This document shows, in pieces, positions 56,100 through 64,000 of a stretch of 64,000 bases of DNA (its first letter is position 1; every line of letters starts with the position of its first letter). The translations under genes were made by a program, and so were the position numbers. The notes below the pieces were generated by a model that made no database searches, was not told the origin of the DNA, and was given only the letters and a program-made list of their open reading frames with translations. Location: NCBI GenBank assembly GCA_963575745.1, contig CAUYUJ010003980.1, positions 170,969-234,968 on the forward strand, in the 5' to 3' direction. The stretch is from Prorocentrum cordatum. Taxonomy: Eukaryota > Sar > Dinophyceae > Prorocentrales > Prorocentraceae.

Positions 56100-56560
56100 G
56101 GGAGCCGCCTCGTCTACTAGACCCAAGGCCTCACCCCCTCCAATGTTGAGATACGGAATCTCATCGTCAACCGTCAGGTCCACTCTCATTCCATTGGGTA
56201 GGAGGAGATACGGCATTTTTCCACTCTTCCAATAGATACTATAGCCGTGATCCATGCATAGCTCGCCCACGGATATCACGCTCGGTGTCTCTGGCATGAC
56301 AATCGCGTCGAACTTGCCACTCAATAGCCGGTCGCAGGCAACTTTCAGTCCCGAGGGCACTAGACAGCCCTACAGCCGTATTCAATGCGATCGGGACTTG
56401 GAGTTCCTTCATCTTACTGATGGCGCCTGCGTTCCGTACATATTTTAGGGCGATAAGATTGGAGCCGCAACCGGCTTCCATTATAAATCGCATCGGCCCA
56501 AATTGGACAGTCTCATCGTCCCGTGTCCTACGGTTGTGTTTCTTAGCTGATGCGGCATCG
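56100..56560 (-). pseudogene. Copia A aspartic protease region with altered active site
   Basis: RFIMEAGCGSNLIAL (about 56488-56444) aligns with the Copia protease active-site segment, normally D-S/T-G. Here the Asp codon position is GAA (Glu, 56476-56478) and the next residue is Ala. Downstream, after a frameshift near 56370, the typical C-terminal part follows: KFDAIVMPETPSVISVGELC, MDHGYSIYWKSGKMPYLLL, VDDEIPYL. The protease would normally mature the Gag-Pol polyprotein. Glu for Asp plus the frameshift predict no activity. Confidence 0.75.
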
Positions 56561-57279
56561 GCATGGCCGCCCCCGTCATCGCTACCGCACCCGCCCTCAC
56601 TCGCGGGCGCTGGCGCTCTGTCCAGCCGCAACCTCCATGCCTCATGCCCCAGATCACTCGCATCATTGTTGGCGAGCTGCAGGTGCACGCGGGGAGTTTT
56701 TGTTCGCCATGCCTGCCGATTTTTGGGGAAGCTAAATGGATCTCCATGCCTCGTTGCAATCGGCCTAGGATCGGCCGCCCTGATCTTCCTCAGGGCCTAT
56801 GGCGTAGGATGGTGTGTGGAAAGGGTAAATTCTTACCCTCCGATCTGCCCGACCAGCGGCCAAAATCCGCTTGTCGTTGCCCCCGGCGTCGCGGCGCAGG
56901 GAGCTCCGTCCAGGTTTTCCTGTCTCCAACAGGCCCAGCGCCCTTCTCGGGCGCGACTGGATTCCGCCAGCCAACAAACATTGCAACGTCTCGATAAAAG
57001 GAGAGCCTTCGATTCTCGCGACGGCGCGTAGACGCTTCACGTTCGCAGGTGGCTTCACATTCCCCGTGGGCCCCATCATGTGAACTCGGGGCTGCGTTCG
57101 ACCATTGGTTGCCAGGGCTGGCCATGGGCCCTTGAATAATCGCGCGGGATCGTGGCCCGGCGAACGGTGCAGCTGGGCGTGCCAACTACGCCTGTTCTGC
57201 GGAAGCTGCACAGTGCATTTCTGCGACATCTCCCGCCTGGGCGGCGTCGGCACCGCGGGCGCCGAACGCCGCCGCCCCG

Positions 57280-58560
57280 GGTCACGGATGCCCGGGAGCG
57301 TTGGCCCTGTGCCAACACTTGTCGCCAAAGGGGCGCGCTTGGCCGTCCAAGTGGTGCCAGCATTTCGCTTTAGTCTTACCCTTCTGACCACCGGACTTGC
57401 TGCCATGCGTCTTCCCTCCGTCTTGGGCGGGAGCTGCCTGTGTTTTTAACGCCTTCATACTCTTCTCGGCTGCAGCCGTTTGCTCCGCATTGCGGCTATA
57501 CGGCGAACCTTTCTCTGGCCTTTTGGAGGCTCTGCTCCCAGGCGTCACGCTCCTGCTTCTCCTGTTTCGTCAGCGGTCGGTGCTCTCGACCGCATGATCC
57601 ATCGCTGTTCTGGGGCCCTCGGCTGTGGGCGTCACATGCCCGACTCTTTCCCTTCGATGGGGGGTTGCTACTGCCGCGGCTGCTGCCGCGCCCCTCCTGC
57701 TTCTTCAGGCGATCAGGCTTTCCGTTCTTGCTATCGCCTCTGCCCTTGCCCCTTCCTTCCTGTCTCCTCTACCCTTACCCCTCGATTCAGCTCTGCCCCC
57801 TCGGCCTCTCCCAGTCGTTCCTCCATGGGAGGGCCCTGGCGTGGCCGCCTGGGTTCTCCCACTTTTCTGCTCTGTTTATAGAAGTGACTCTGTATGGGCG
57901 GACTGAAAGATTTATGGGGTTTCTCCATTTCCACTGTCACCCTCATCCATTCGTCGTAGAAGTGGTAGAGGTCCCGGTCGGACTCTTTTCCTTCACATTT
58001 AATCTGAATAGCCATGAGGTCCTCATAGGTGTACTCCTGCCCATGGTCTTCCCGAGTGGTGACATGAGTCTGAATGATGCGAAGGATCGGCCTTCCTGAA
58101 AGCAGCCCCCCCCCCCCGCCGCCTTCATTAGCGCGGAGTCAGCGAGATCAACTTCATTGGCAAGATGTCTAAGAGCATGGGAAGCATTGGAGTCCCTTTG
58201 AATCTGACTGATTTTTGCGATGAGGTCAGCGGCTATATGTATATCCAGGTTCCCAAAATACGGTCCCGGGTCCTCTAGAGCCCTTGCCTTGACTTGCTTG
58301 GGCTCGAATGCATCGGCCCCCCGCTTCGTCGCCAGAACATGGTTTTGCTGCGAACTCGAGGCCGCTGCCCGCATGGCGGACTTCTTCCACATTCGGAAAG
58401 ATCCCGCGTCCGGCAGTGGATCTAATGTGATCTTGTCAATTCGATCTGCCGCAACTCATGGGGTTGCCGCGGGCACCGGTCCACCGCAGTCCGGGAATCC
58501 CGGGCCCCCTCCTCCTCCAGGGGGCCCCGGGTGCAATTCCGAGTACGAGCAAGCCTGAGC
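57280..58560 (-). pseudogene. Copia A gag-like region
   Basis: Begins in a Gly/Pro-rich leader (GGGGGPGFPDCGGPVPAATP), crosses an in-frame TGA at 58456-58458, and continues with the gag core AADRIDKITLDPLPDAGSF, RMWKKSAMRAAASSSQQN, EDPGPYFGNLDIHIAADLI. At a C12 run (58106-58117) the frame shifts; the next part reads QIKCEGKESDRDLYHFYDEW and MRVTVEMEKPHKSF. After another shift it ends with a Lys-rich stretch and a Cys/His cluster (KCWHHLDGQARPFGDKCWH, about 57345-57290) in the position of the nucleic-acid-binding zinc knuckle. Gag packages the element RNA. The breaks mean no full product is possible without frameshifting. Confidence 0.75.
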
Positions 58561-58806
58561 ATGAGTGAGTGTGTCCAGCAGGGTGCCAGGTGTTTCATGT
58601 TTCATGATATTGCATAGCTTCAGTTTGTGAGTGGAGTTGTGTTTTCCATATGTAGTTTGCCTGCTACCGTCTCGGCCCTAGCGCCCCCTCGCTTGCGCTC
58701 GGAGGCACGGGAGTTTAGAAGCCCTGTGAGCAGGGCTCTTGAGCTTTAGGAGTTCAGAAAAGATACACAGATCAATACCGCTGCGCAGCTTCCGCCGACA
58801 ACTTGT
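58561..58806. promoter_or_regulatory. Shared region between two head-to-head Copia elements
   Basis: About 250 bp separate the visible 5' coding edges of Copia A (minus) and Copia B (plus). It holds a perfect short hairpin, AGCCCTG tgag CAGGGCT (58720-58737), and no coding frame. Any promoter or leader of either element would have to be here, unless other sequence lies within it. No TATA-like or spliced-leader motif is recognised. Confidence 0.4.
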
Positions 58807-60140
58807 ATGGTAGCGGAGCACGTGGTTGACTCGGAGTTTGTCTACGACGACCGAGGATCATCGAGGCCAGGTGCCAAGCTGAGATGGGGATCCCAAGACT
58901 TGGCGGACGTACAGGCGGAAGTCCCTCCAGTACCAGGAGGGCACCAAGAGGGAGGACAGGTACTTGTGCGGCCCGCGGCTGGAGGCGAAGCTCACGAGCC
59001 GGGCCGAGATCGCGGTCGAGCGCTGCAAGGCTGGCTGGCTCTCCAGGCCCGACGGCGTGGAGCGGCTCCTGGCGTGGCTGGAGCGCAGGTGCTCTAGACA
59101 GGCTGTGCCCGACGTCGGCCAGGAGCTCGAGACTTTCTTGATCAAGACGAAGCGCCGCAAGCTAGAGCCGATGCAGCAGTGGACGGACCGCTTCGAGACC
59201 GGGTACCAGTACCTCAGGCGCGCGTTGGCACGCGCGCTCGGACACACAGTTCAAGTTCAGGTCGCGCCACCGTGGAAGAGGTCCGGGCGACCTTACCGTT
59301 GGATCGAGGTCGAACGTGACTGGCCATTCGAGGATAGCGAATGGACGTGGGAGTACACGGACGGCCTGCCAAACGACGAGAAAGAGGAGTCGCACCACTG
59401 GAGCGCTGCTGACCAAGACGCGGACGCCGAGGAGGAGCTCGGGGACATGCCGGAGGTGTTCCCTAGCCTGGTTTTGGGCTGGCTGATGCTCGTGCGGTCG
59501 GGGCTCGACTCGCGCGAGAGGGCTGCCATCATGACGGCGACGGGCGGCTCGCTGGAAGTCAACATCATCCGGGAGAAGCTGATCTCGAGCTGGGAGGGCG
59601 ACGACCTGGCGGAGCGCGACGGGCACTCGAGGTTCCCGAAGGCGTACACAGCCCAGCTGGGAGAAGATGTTCGTACGTGGCTTGACGGAGACGATGGACC
59701 AGACGCGAGCAGCTTCGCAGCCGACGTGGAGAACTACGAGTGGCAGGAGGAAGACCCAGGCCAGGAGGAGGCGAACGATGACGAGATCGAGACGTGCTTG
59801 GCAGCTCAGCAGGACGAGGCGGAGGCGCTTGCGGCGATTCACACCGCCCAACGCACCCTCCGCCAGGCTCGGGAGGCCCAGGCCGACAGCCGGCTGAGCA
59901 GGGGCTTCTACCGGGGAGGACGGCCAGCACCGAAGGGGTCAGGCAAGAGGTTCCCAGCGGGATCACGCCGACCACTTCCTCCCCAGGTAGGAGGTAGAGG
60001 CCAGATCTTGCCGCCGAACAAGGGCCAGAAGAAGTGCGCGAAGTGTGGTGGAGCTCACTGGGTTCAGGACTGCCAGGACCGCCATGACCCCCGGCTCCGG
60101 CCAGGAGCTGCTGGCACGCCAGAGGCGAGCGCGAAGGTAG
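58807..60140 (+). pseudogene. Copia B gag with CCHC zinc knuckle
   Basis: ATG at 58807 (MVAEHVVDSEFVYDD) starts a frame that must shift near 58884 to reach the gag core: DGDPKTWRTYRRKSLQY, LCGPRLEAKLTSRAEIAV, GVERLLAWLERRCSRQAV, LETFLIKTKRRKLEPMQQW, RFETGYQYLRRALARA. It then runs unbroken through an acidic region to a zinc knuckle, CAKCGGAHWVQDC (60035-60073), spaced C-x2-C-x3-H-x4-C, one residue shorter than the retroviral C-x2-C-x4-H-x4-C. Gag binds and packages element RNA. The start codon choice rests on its position before the core. Confidence 0.8.
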
Positions 60141-60730
60141 CTGAGTGCAAAAGGGAGCTGAAGTTCAACCTCGTGGCCTCACTGGTCGCCGAGCAGGAGC
60201 CTCAGGACGTGGAGCGCGAGGCGATGTTCGCAGACCAGGCCATCCGCGAGGGCAAGGGCACCGTCGACCTAGGGTGCACGGACGCCATGGGTGGTGAGCG
60301 TGCGCTGGACATCGTGGCCCGCAAGAACATGGATAAGTATGGCGACACCAGGCTGCTGGAGGTGAACCGGGACTACAGGCCAGTCTATAGCTTCGGGAAC
60401 GGCGAGAAGGAACGCGCCTACGGACAGGTGAAGTTCGGCATCACGGGCGCGGGCATGGAGGGCGATATCGCCATCAACGGCTTCTCGAATGATGTCCCGA
60501 TCCTGGTGTCCAAGAAGGTTCTAAAGAAGCTGGGAGCCGTCGTGGACTGCGAGACTGGGGTGACCGTGTTCGTGAAGCTCGCACCGGACATCCCCGTTCA
60601 GCTGGAGGAGTCACCTGATGGAGGACACTACTACATGAGCCTGGTTGACGACTTGCTGGAGCAGCGCGTCAGGGACCAGAACCAGCTGCGGAACTTCAAG
60701 ACCATCTGCGAGAACATCAGTGAGTGGGAC
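60141..60730 (+). CDS. Copia B aspartic protease domain
   Basis: In the same frame as gag. TVDLGCTDAMGGERAL (Asp codon at 60266-60268) matches the protease active-site region, with Leu-Gly after Asp in place of the usual Ser/Thr-Gly. Downstream conserved features: YSFGNGEKERAYGQVKFG, DVPILVSKKVLKKLGAVVD, GHYYMSLVDDLLEQR. The catalytic Asp is kept, unlike Copia A. The protease cleaves the polyprotein during particle maturation. Confidence 0.78.
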
Positions 60731-61179
60731 AGCAGGCCAGTGGCCGCAGTGTGCCAGGGGCCAGACAGCAGCTCGGATACTCGGGCTGAGCAGATGGAGC
60801 GCTACATGTATCCATCTCAATCGGATCACAGCGTTGTCCTCGATGAGTCTCCAGTCGGATCAGCAGGTGCGTGCAGAGGTCAGTCCTGTGATCAGGGGTA
60901 CCCCACAGTTGGCTGCGGAATTCATCATGACATTCAGTCACAGCCTCAGTCGGGCCCCGCATCAGATCTCAGAGCCACAATTCCTCACAAAGGTCAGGTG
61001 CCGTCTCAGCTGCACTTCCATAGCTGTTCGGGCTCGAGCCAGGCAAGTTCACTCGAGTCGACAGCGACCGACGGCATCCAGCCACCAGCAGTTCCAGGTC
61101 CACCAGATCTTTCATATCTCAGGCCGAAGGCCGTCGATGTCAAAAAAGGGATGCGCTGGGGTAACCTCATCCGCGGGGC

Positions 61180-62027
61180 GGTCCAGCTCACCTGCTCCAG
61201 GATCGCATGCTCGTGCAATGCGGCCGCTTCAGATGCCAACGTCTCGCAGTGCGGTGCAGGGCCTCTACAAGGCGGAGGTGCTCCACCTACTCCAGGAGCT
61301 TGGCCTGCCGTGCAGTCCGGCCTGGGGCGTGGACGAGCTGAAACAGGTCCTCAAGGGACACATGTTCCCGAAGGACGAGACGCCGGCGCAGGTGGCCATG
61401 AAGGGCCTCAGCTCGGTGCAGAAGTCCCAGCTGTTGGTGAAGGCCGAGGAGGTCGGCGCCCACGTGACACACGGCATGACGAATCCGTCACTCAAGCTCT
61501 CGATCCGCAAGGCCGTCCTCATGAAGCACGCACCAGAGCCGACCGACTACATGGGCTTCGGGAAGCACGGAGCCATGACCTACCAGCAGGTTCGGAGCCA
61601 GTGCCCGTCCTACGCGTCCTGGTGCCAGAAGGAGTCGAACAAGGAGAGCAGCTGGGAGCTGGCCCGGTTTGCCTCATGGCTCAACGAGCAGGAGAACATC
61701 GACGAGAAGGCGGAGGTGACCAGGGATCCGAAGGAGGTCCCGAAGGAACCGGCACAGGCTCGAGGGGGCGCGAGGTCATCCCGCAGGAGGACGGTGGACG
61801 CGATCATGGAGGACGAGATCGTGGAGCAGGACAGGCTCGAGGCTGCGATCAAGGTGCAGAAGGAGGAGAAGGAGTCCAACCGCTTGGTCCAGGAGCAGGT
61901 GCTGGCGGCGCTGAACCAGCTCAACCAGAGGATCGGCCAGCTGGAGGGCCAAGCGAGCTCAGCCAGCTCCAACGCCGGGAGCTTCGTACCAATGGGTTCC
62001 AGTCCGAATGGTCTGGCAGAGGCCTGA
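61180..62027 (+). pseudogene. Copia B linker with ExoX-C-like motif
   Basis: After a frame change near 61200 the protein reads GLYKAEVLHLLQELGLPC and DELKQVLKGHMFPK (SAP-like helix pair), then SSVQKSQLLVKAEEVGA. A Y-M-G-F-G-K-H-G-x-M-T-Y segment (61548-61590) follows, resembling the small F-G-K-x-x-G motif found at the C-terminus of exonuclease X-type proteins, with WCQKESNKESSWELARFAS after it. A charged coiled-coil (EQDRLEAAIKVQKEEKESN, ALNQLNQRIGQLEGQ) ends at TGA 62025-62027, while coding continues in another frame from about 62030. The role in the element is unknown; DNA or RNA binding is plausible. Confidence 0.6.
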
Positions 62028-62800
62028 ACTGCACCAAGGAGATGGACCCCAGGAAGCAGCGCTGGCTCGCCAAGTGCATCAAGGAGAACGGCCACTTGGA
62101 GGACTACGAGGCGCTGATGGCTCACGGCGGCACTAAGCTGATGGAGGTCGCATGCAGCCCAACGTCCATCCTGAGCACGAAGATGACGGAGAAGTTCGGA
62201 GAGGACGCTGTATGTCGCATCAGTGCCTGGAATGGTTTCAAGCTGGGGACCAATGGCGGCAACCAAAGGGCTCGAGAGGCACATGATGAAGCCGAACCAG
62301 ACCACCTGTGGCTCAGTACGAGGTGCGGCCCGCTATCGAACCTTACCCTCGGATTCAACGGTTCCAATCCCATCTGGGCCGAGGCCACCAGGAAGCGCAG
62401 GCTGCAGGCCATCAAGGAGTACAATGGCGCGGTGCAGCTGGTGTACGACCAGGTGGCTCAAGGCAAGCATGCACATTGGGAGTGGCCCCATCAAGTGCGA
62501 GGGCTGGGGCCACACGATGATTAGGAAGATGGTGGAGGACTGTTCAATGACTGTGGTGAAGGTGGCAGGCTGCCAGCTCGGTGTGAAGGACAAGAAGGGC
62601 CTGCCGCTGCTGAAGGAGTGGCTGATCGCTACGACGTCTCCGAACATGGCCGCTAGGATGTCCATGGAGTGCTCAGGAGATCACAGACATGGAGAGCTTA
62701 CAGGAGGCGGTCTCGCAGCGGCCACCAGCTACTACCCGGACGAGTTTGCATGGCGAGCGGTTCGTGCGATGATCGAGGAGGCCGCGCCAGACTACCACGA
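62028..62800 (+). pseudogene. Copia B internal extra domain, homologous to the Copia A C-terminal domain
   Basis: Lead-in RKQRWLAKCIKENGHLEDY, then TEKFGEDAVCRISAWNGF, PDHLWLSTRCGPLSNLTLGF and HAHWEWPHQV. After a frameshift near 62495 it continues IKCEGWGHTMIRKMVEDCSM, VAGCQLGVKDKKGLPLLKEW, LIATTSPNMAARM and ECSGDHRHGELTGGG, ending near 62795. The second half aligns with Copia A (C-x-x-G, K-x-W, C-x-G-x-H-R-H-x-E, Y-x-D-x-F-A-x-R). The first half shares L-W-L/V-S followed by a Cys-Gly/Thr-Gly loop, and E-W-P. A methyltransferase-like fold is inferred, not shown. Confidence 0.65.
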
Positions 62801-62879
62801 GTCCCTGAGGTGCTTGGCAGAGCCCGAGGAGGTGATCGACCAGGCGATGGCAGCCAACCAGGAGGAGATGAAGATGAAC

Positions 62880-63949
62880 ACAGACGTGGAATCGAAGGAG
62901 TACCAGCAGATCATGAAGTGGCTCACCTCGATCCACCGTGGCTCAGGTCACAGCTCGAAGGCCTCCATGCCTAACGCGCTTCGGAGGAAGGGCGCCAGCC
63001 CACAGGTGGTACAAGTGGCCCAGGACTTCCACTGCGACGCATGCGAGGAGGCGAACAAGTTCAAGCCTACGCATCCGCCCGTTAGCTTAGAGGCCATCCC
63101 GCCAAAGTGGAAGCACATCCAGGCGGACCAGTTCGAGTGGGAGCACCCGCAGACGAAGGTCAAGTCCAAGATTTCCCTGATCATAGACGAGAACTGCAGG
63201 GTGCGAGTTAGCAAGCTGCTGTACCACATGGTTGGCGAGGACCGGCATAGGAACCCAGTGTGGGCGGACCTCAAGTTGTTCTACGAGGAGCGCTGGATGC
63301 TCTACTTCGGCAAGCCGCAGAGGGTAAACCCGAAAGATCCTGGATGTCCAAGCAAGCGGCTGAGTACTTCGATTCCGACTCCATCGGGTACGAACCCATA
63401 CCTGGCCAGGCTCATTGGCACATCTCCCTCGCCGAGGAAGCCATCCAGGCCACCAAAGGGACCATGGACAAGCTGGTGGCGGAGAACCCCGAGATGACGA
63501 CGGAGGAAGCCCTGGCAAGGGCGACCGCAGCTGGAAACTCACGGGAAAATGTTCGAGGACACTCACCCCTTCAACGCGCCCTAGGACGGGCACCAGACCT
63601 GGACGGACACTTCTTTGAGAGCGACTTTGACGAGCTGCCCTGCGTGGAGGCTCAGAGGGTCGACAAGGAGTTCGGGGAGAACTACGCCAGGATGTGCGCG
63701 GCAAAGTAAGAGTACCTGAGACAGGTCTACATGCGGCGCCTCAGCAGAGCGGAGAACGCGAAGAATCAGGCGGTGAAGTCCGTGGTGCCAGGCATGTGGG
63801 CGCGCTACTTCAGGAAGGAGAAGGGCGAAGCCAAGGGTCGCTTCAAGGGGCTCGCGAGGGTCCTGGCCACAAAGACAGCGCGGCCGGTAGACGGCGACCT
63901 TGGCGAAGGACGAGTCCTACACCCTGGGCGTGCAGGATCCGTGGTGTAG
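62880..63949 (+). pseudogene. Copia B integrase
   Basis: HHCC region: IHRGSGHSSKASM and FHCDACEEANKFKP (62931-63065). Core: WKHIQADQFEWEHP with the likely first Asp at 63126-63128, KISLIIDENCRVRVSKLLY, and FYEERWMLYFGKPQRVNPKD with the second Asp before a frameshift near 63345. The other frame continues SWMSKQAAEYFDSDSIG, then AHWHISLAEEAIQATKGTM with the likely catalytic Glu. A TAA at 63707-63709 is read through in the same frame into VYMRRLSRAENAKNQAVKS, VPGMWARYFRKEKGEAKG and FKGLARVLATK, the segment that usually follows integrase. Unlike Copia A, the first Asp is present. Confidence 0.8.
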
Positions 63950-64000
63950 CTTGTAAGAGCAGGGCGTATCATCAAGGTGGACCTCTGCCAGATCCGAGCG

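Larger units (their letters stand above)
49854..58560 (-). mobile_element. Ty1/Copia-type retrotransposon A (decayed)
   Basis: Order on the minus strand: gag, aspartic protease, integrase, reverse transcriptase, RNase H, extra C-terminal domain. Integrase before RT is the Copia order. LTRs were not identified by eye. The polyprotein is broken by in-frame stops (58456, 53331, 50178) and by frameshifts, some at a C12 run (58106-58117) and a GT run (51485-51502). The protease Asp and the proposed first integrase Asp are replaced, so the copy is probably dead. The RT YVDD motif is intact. Confidence 0.9.
58807..64000 (+). mobile_element. Ty1/Copia-type retrotransposon B, 5' part (runs off window)
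   Basis: Order: gag with zinc knuckle, aspartic protease, a linker with an ExoX-C-like motif, the extra methyltransferase-like domain, integrase; RT and RNase H would lie beyond 64000. The reading path alternates between two frames at least four times, with one in-frame TAA at 63707-63709. Its gag and domain order differ from Copia A, so this is a separate family. Confidence 0.88.

Noticed and set aside
58860-59260. Minus-strand ORFs opposite Copia B gag
   Set aside because: Shadows of the gag frame, which carries recognisable motifs.
44246-63709. Stop-codon reassignment to explain clean in-frame stops
   Set aside because: In-frame interruptions include TAA, TAG and TGA, and the methyltransferase frame ends normally at TGA, so point mutation or error is simpler.

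Overview
The window is nuclear DNA of a GC-rich, repeat-laden eukaryote, most likely a dinoflagellate (Symbiodinium, Polarella or Prorocentrum-like; the genus cannot be fixed from sequence alone). The reasons are two Ty1/Copia-type retrotransposons with the divergent gag, protease and extra domains I associate with dinoflagellate Copia elements, decayed LINE-type elements with endonuclease, RT and RNase H, one intact-looking gene whose frame has no upstream ATG (so probably spliced), and very many microsatellites, minisatellites and dispersed repeats. One assembly gap of 100 N lies at 36575-36674.

Layout. 1-600: AGT/TAGG microsatellites. 761-2220 (-): an RsmF/NSUN-type RNA cytosine-C5 methyltransferase, the only convincing cellular gene. 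2.2-7.5 kb: microsatellites, a repeat family with short inverted ends (copy 1), an 83-bp repeat element (copy 1), and a 12-bp minisatellite in two opposed arms. 7.5-12.6 kb: GC-rich DNA with minus-strand coding remnants and a 44-nt poly(G). 12.6-21.6 kb (-): broken LINE pieces (RNase H and C-terminal zinc region at 12.6-14.9; RT and endonuclease remnants at 18.4-20.3) around unidentified coding remnants. 21.9-36.6 kb: repeat country, with (TCA)n, (TA)n, a 159-bp satellite in two arrays, CCCAAGAGGCC-type minisatellites, three large AATGGY arrays with higher-order structure, copy 2 of the inverted-end repeat, and 0.8 kb of (CTC)n. One hypothetical remnant (-) lies at 25.6-27.1 kb. 36.7-37.8 kb (+): two hypothetical ORFs after the gap.

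38.6-64 kb is a retroelement landscape. A Copia element on the minus strand (about 58.56 to 49.85 kb) reads gag, protease, integrase, RT, RNase H and then an extra domain. Directly downstream on the same strand is an 11.4-kb chain of unrecognised, frame-broken coding sequence (49.97 to 38.58 kb) that includes a piece resembling the TpT1/KptA family. A second, different Copia element starts head-to-head at 58.81 kb on the plus strand and runs off the end: gag, protease, ExoX-C-like linker, the same extra domain, integrase. In the minus element the extra domain follows RNase H; in the plus element it sits between protease and integrase.

Nearly every long coding stretch carries single-base frameshifts or one in-frame stop. 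Some of the breaks fall at homopolymers or dinucleotide runs, so true decay and assembly error cannot be fully separated. The minus Copia also shows altered protease and integrase catalytic motifs, which favours real decay.
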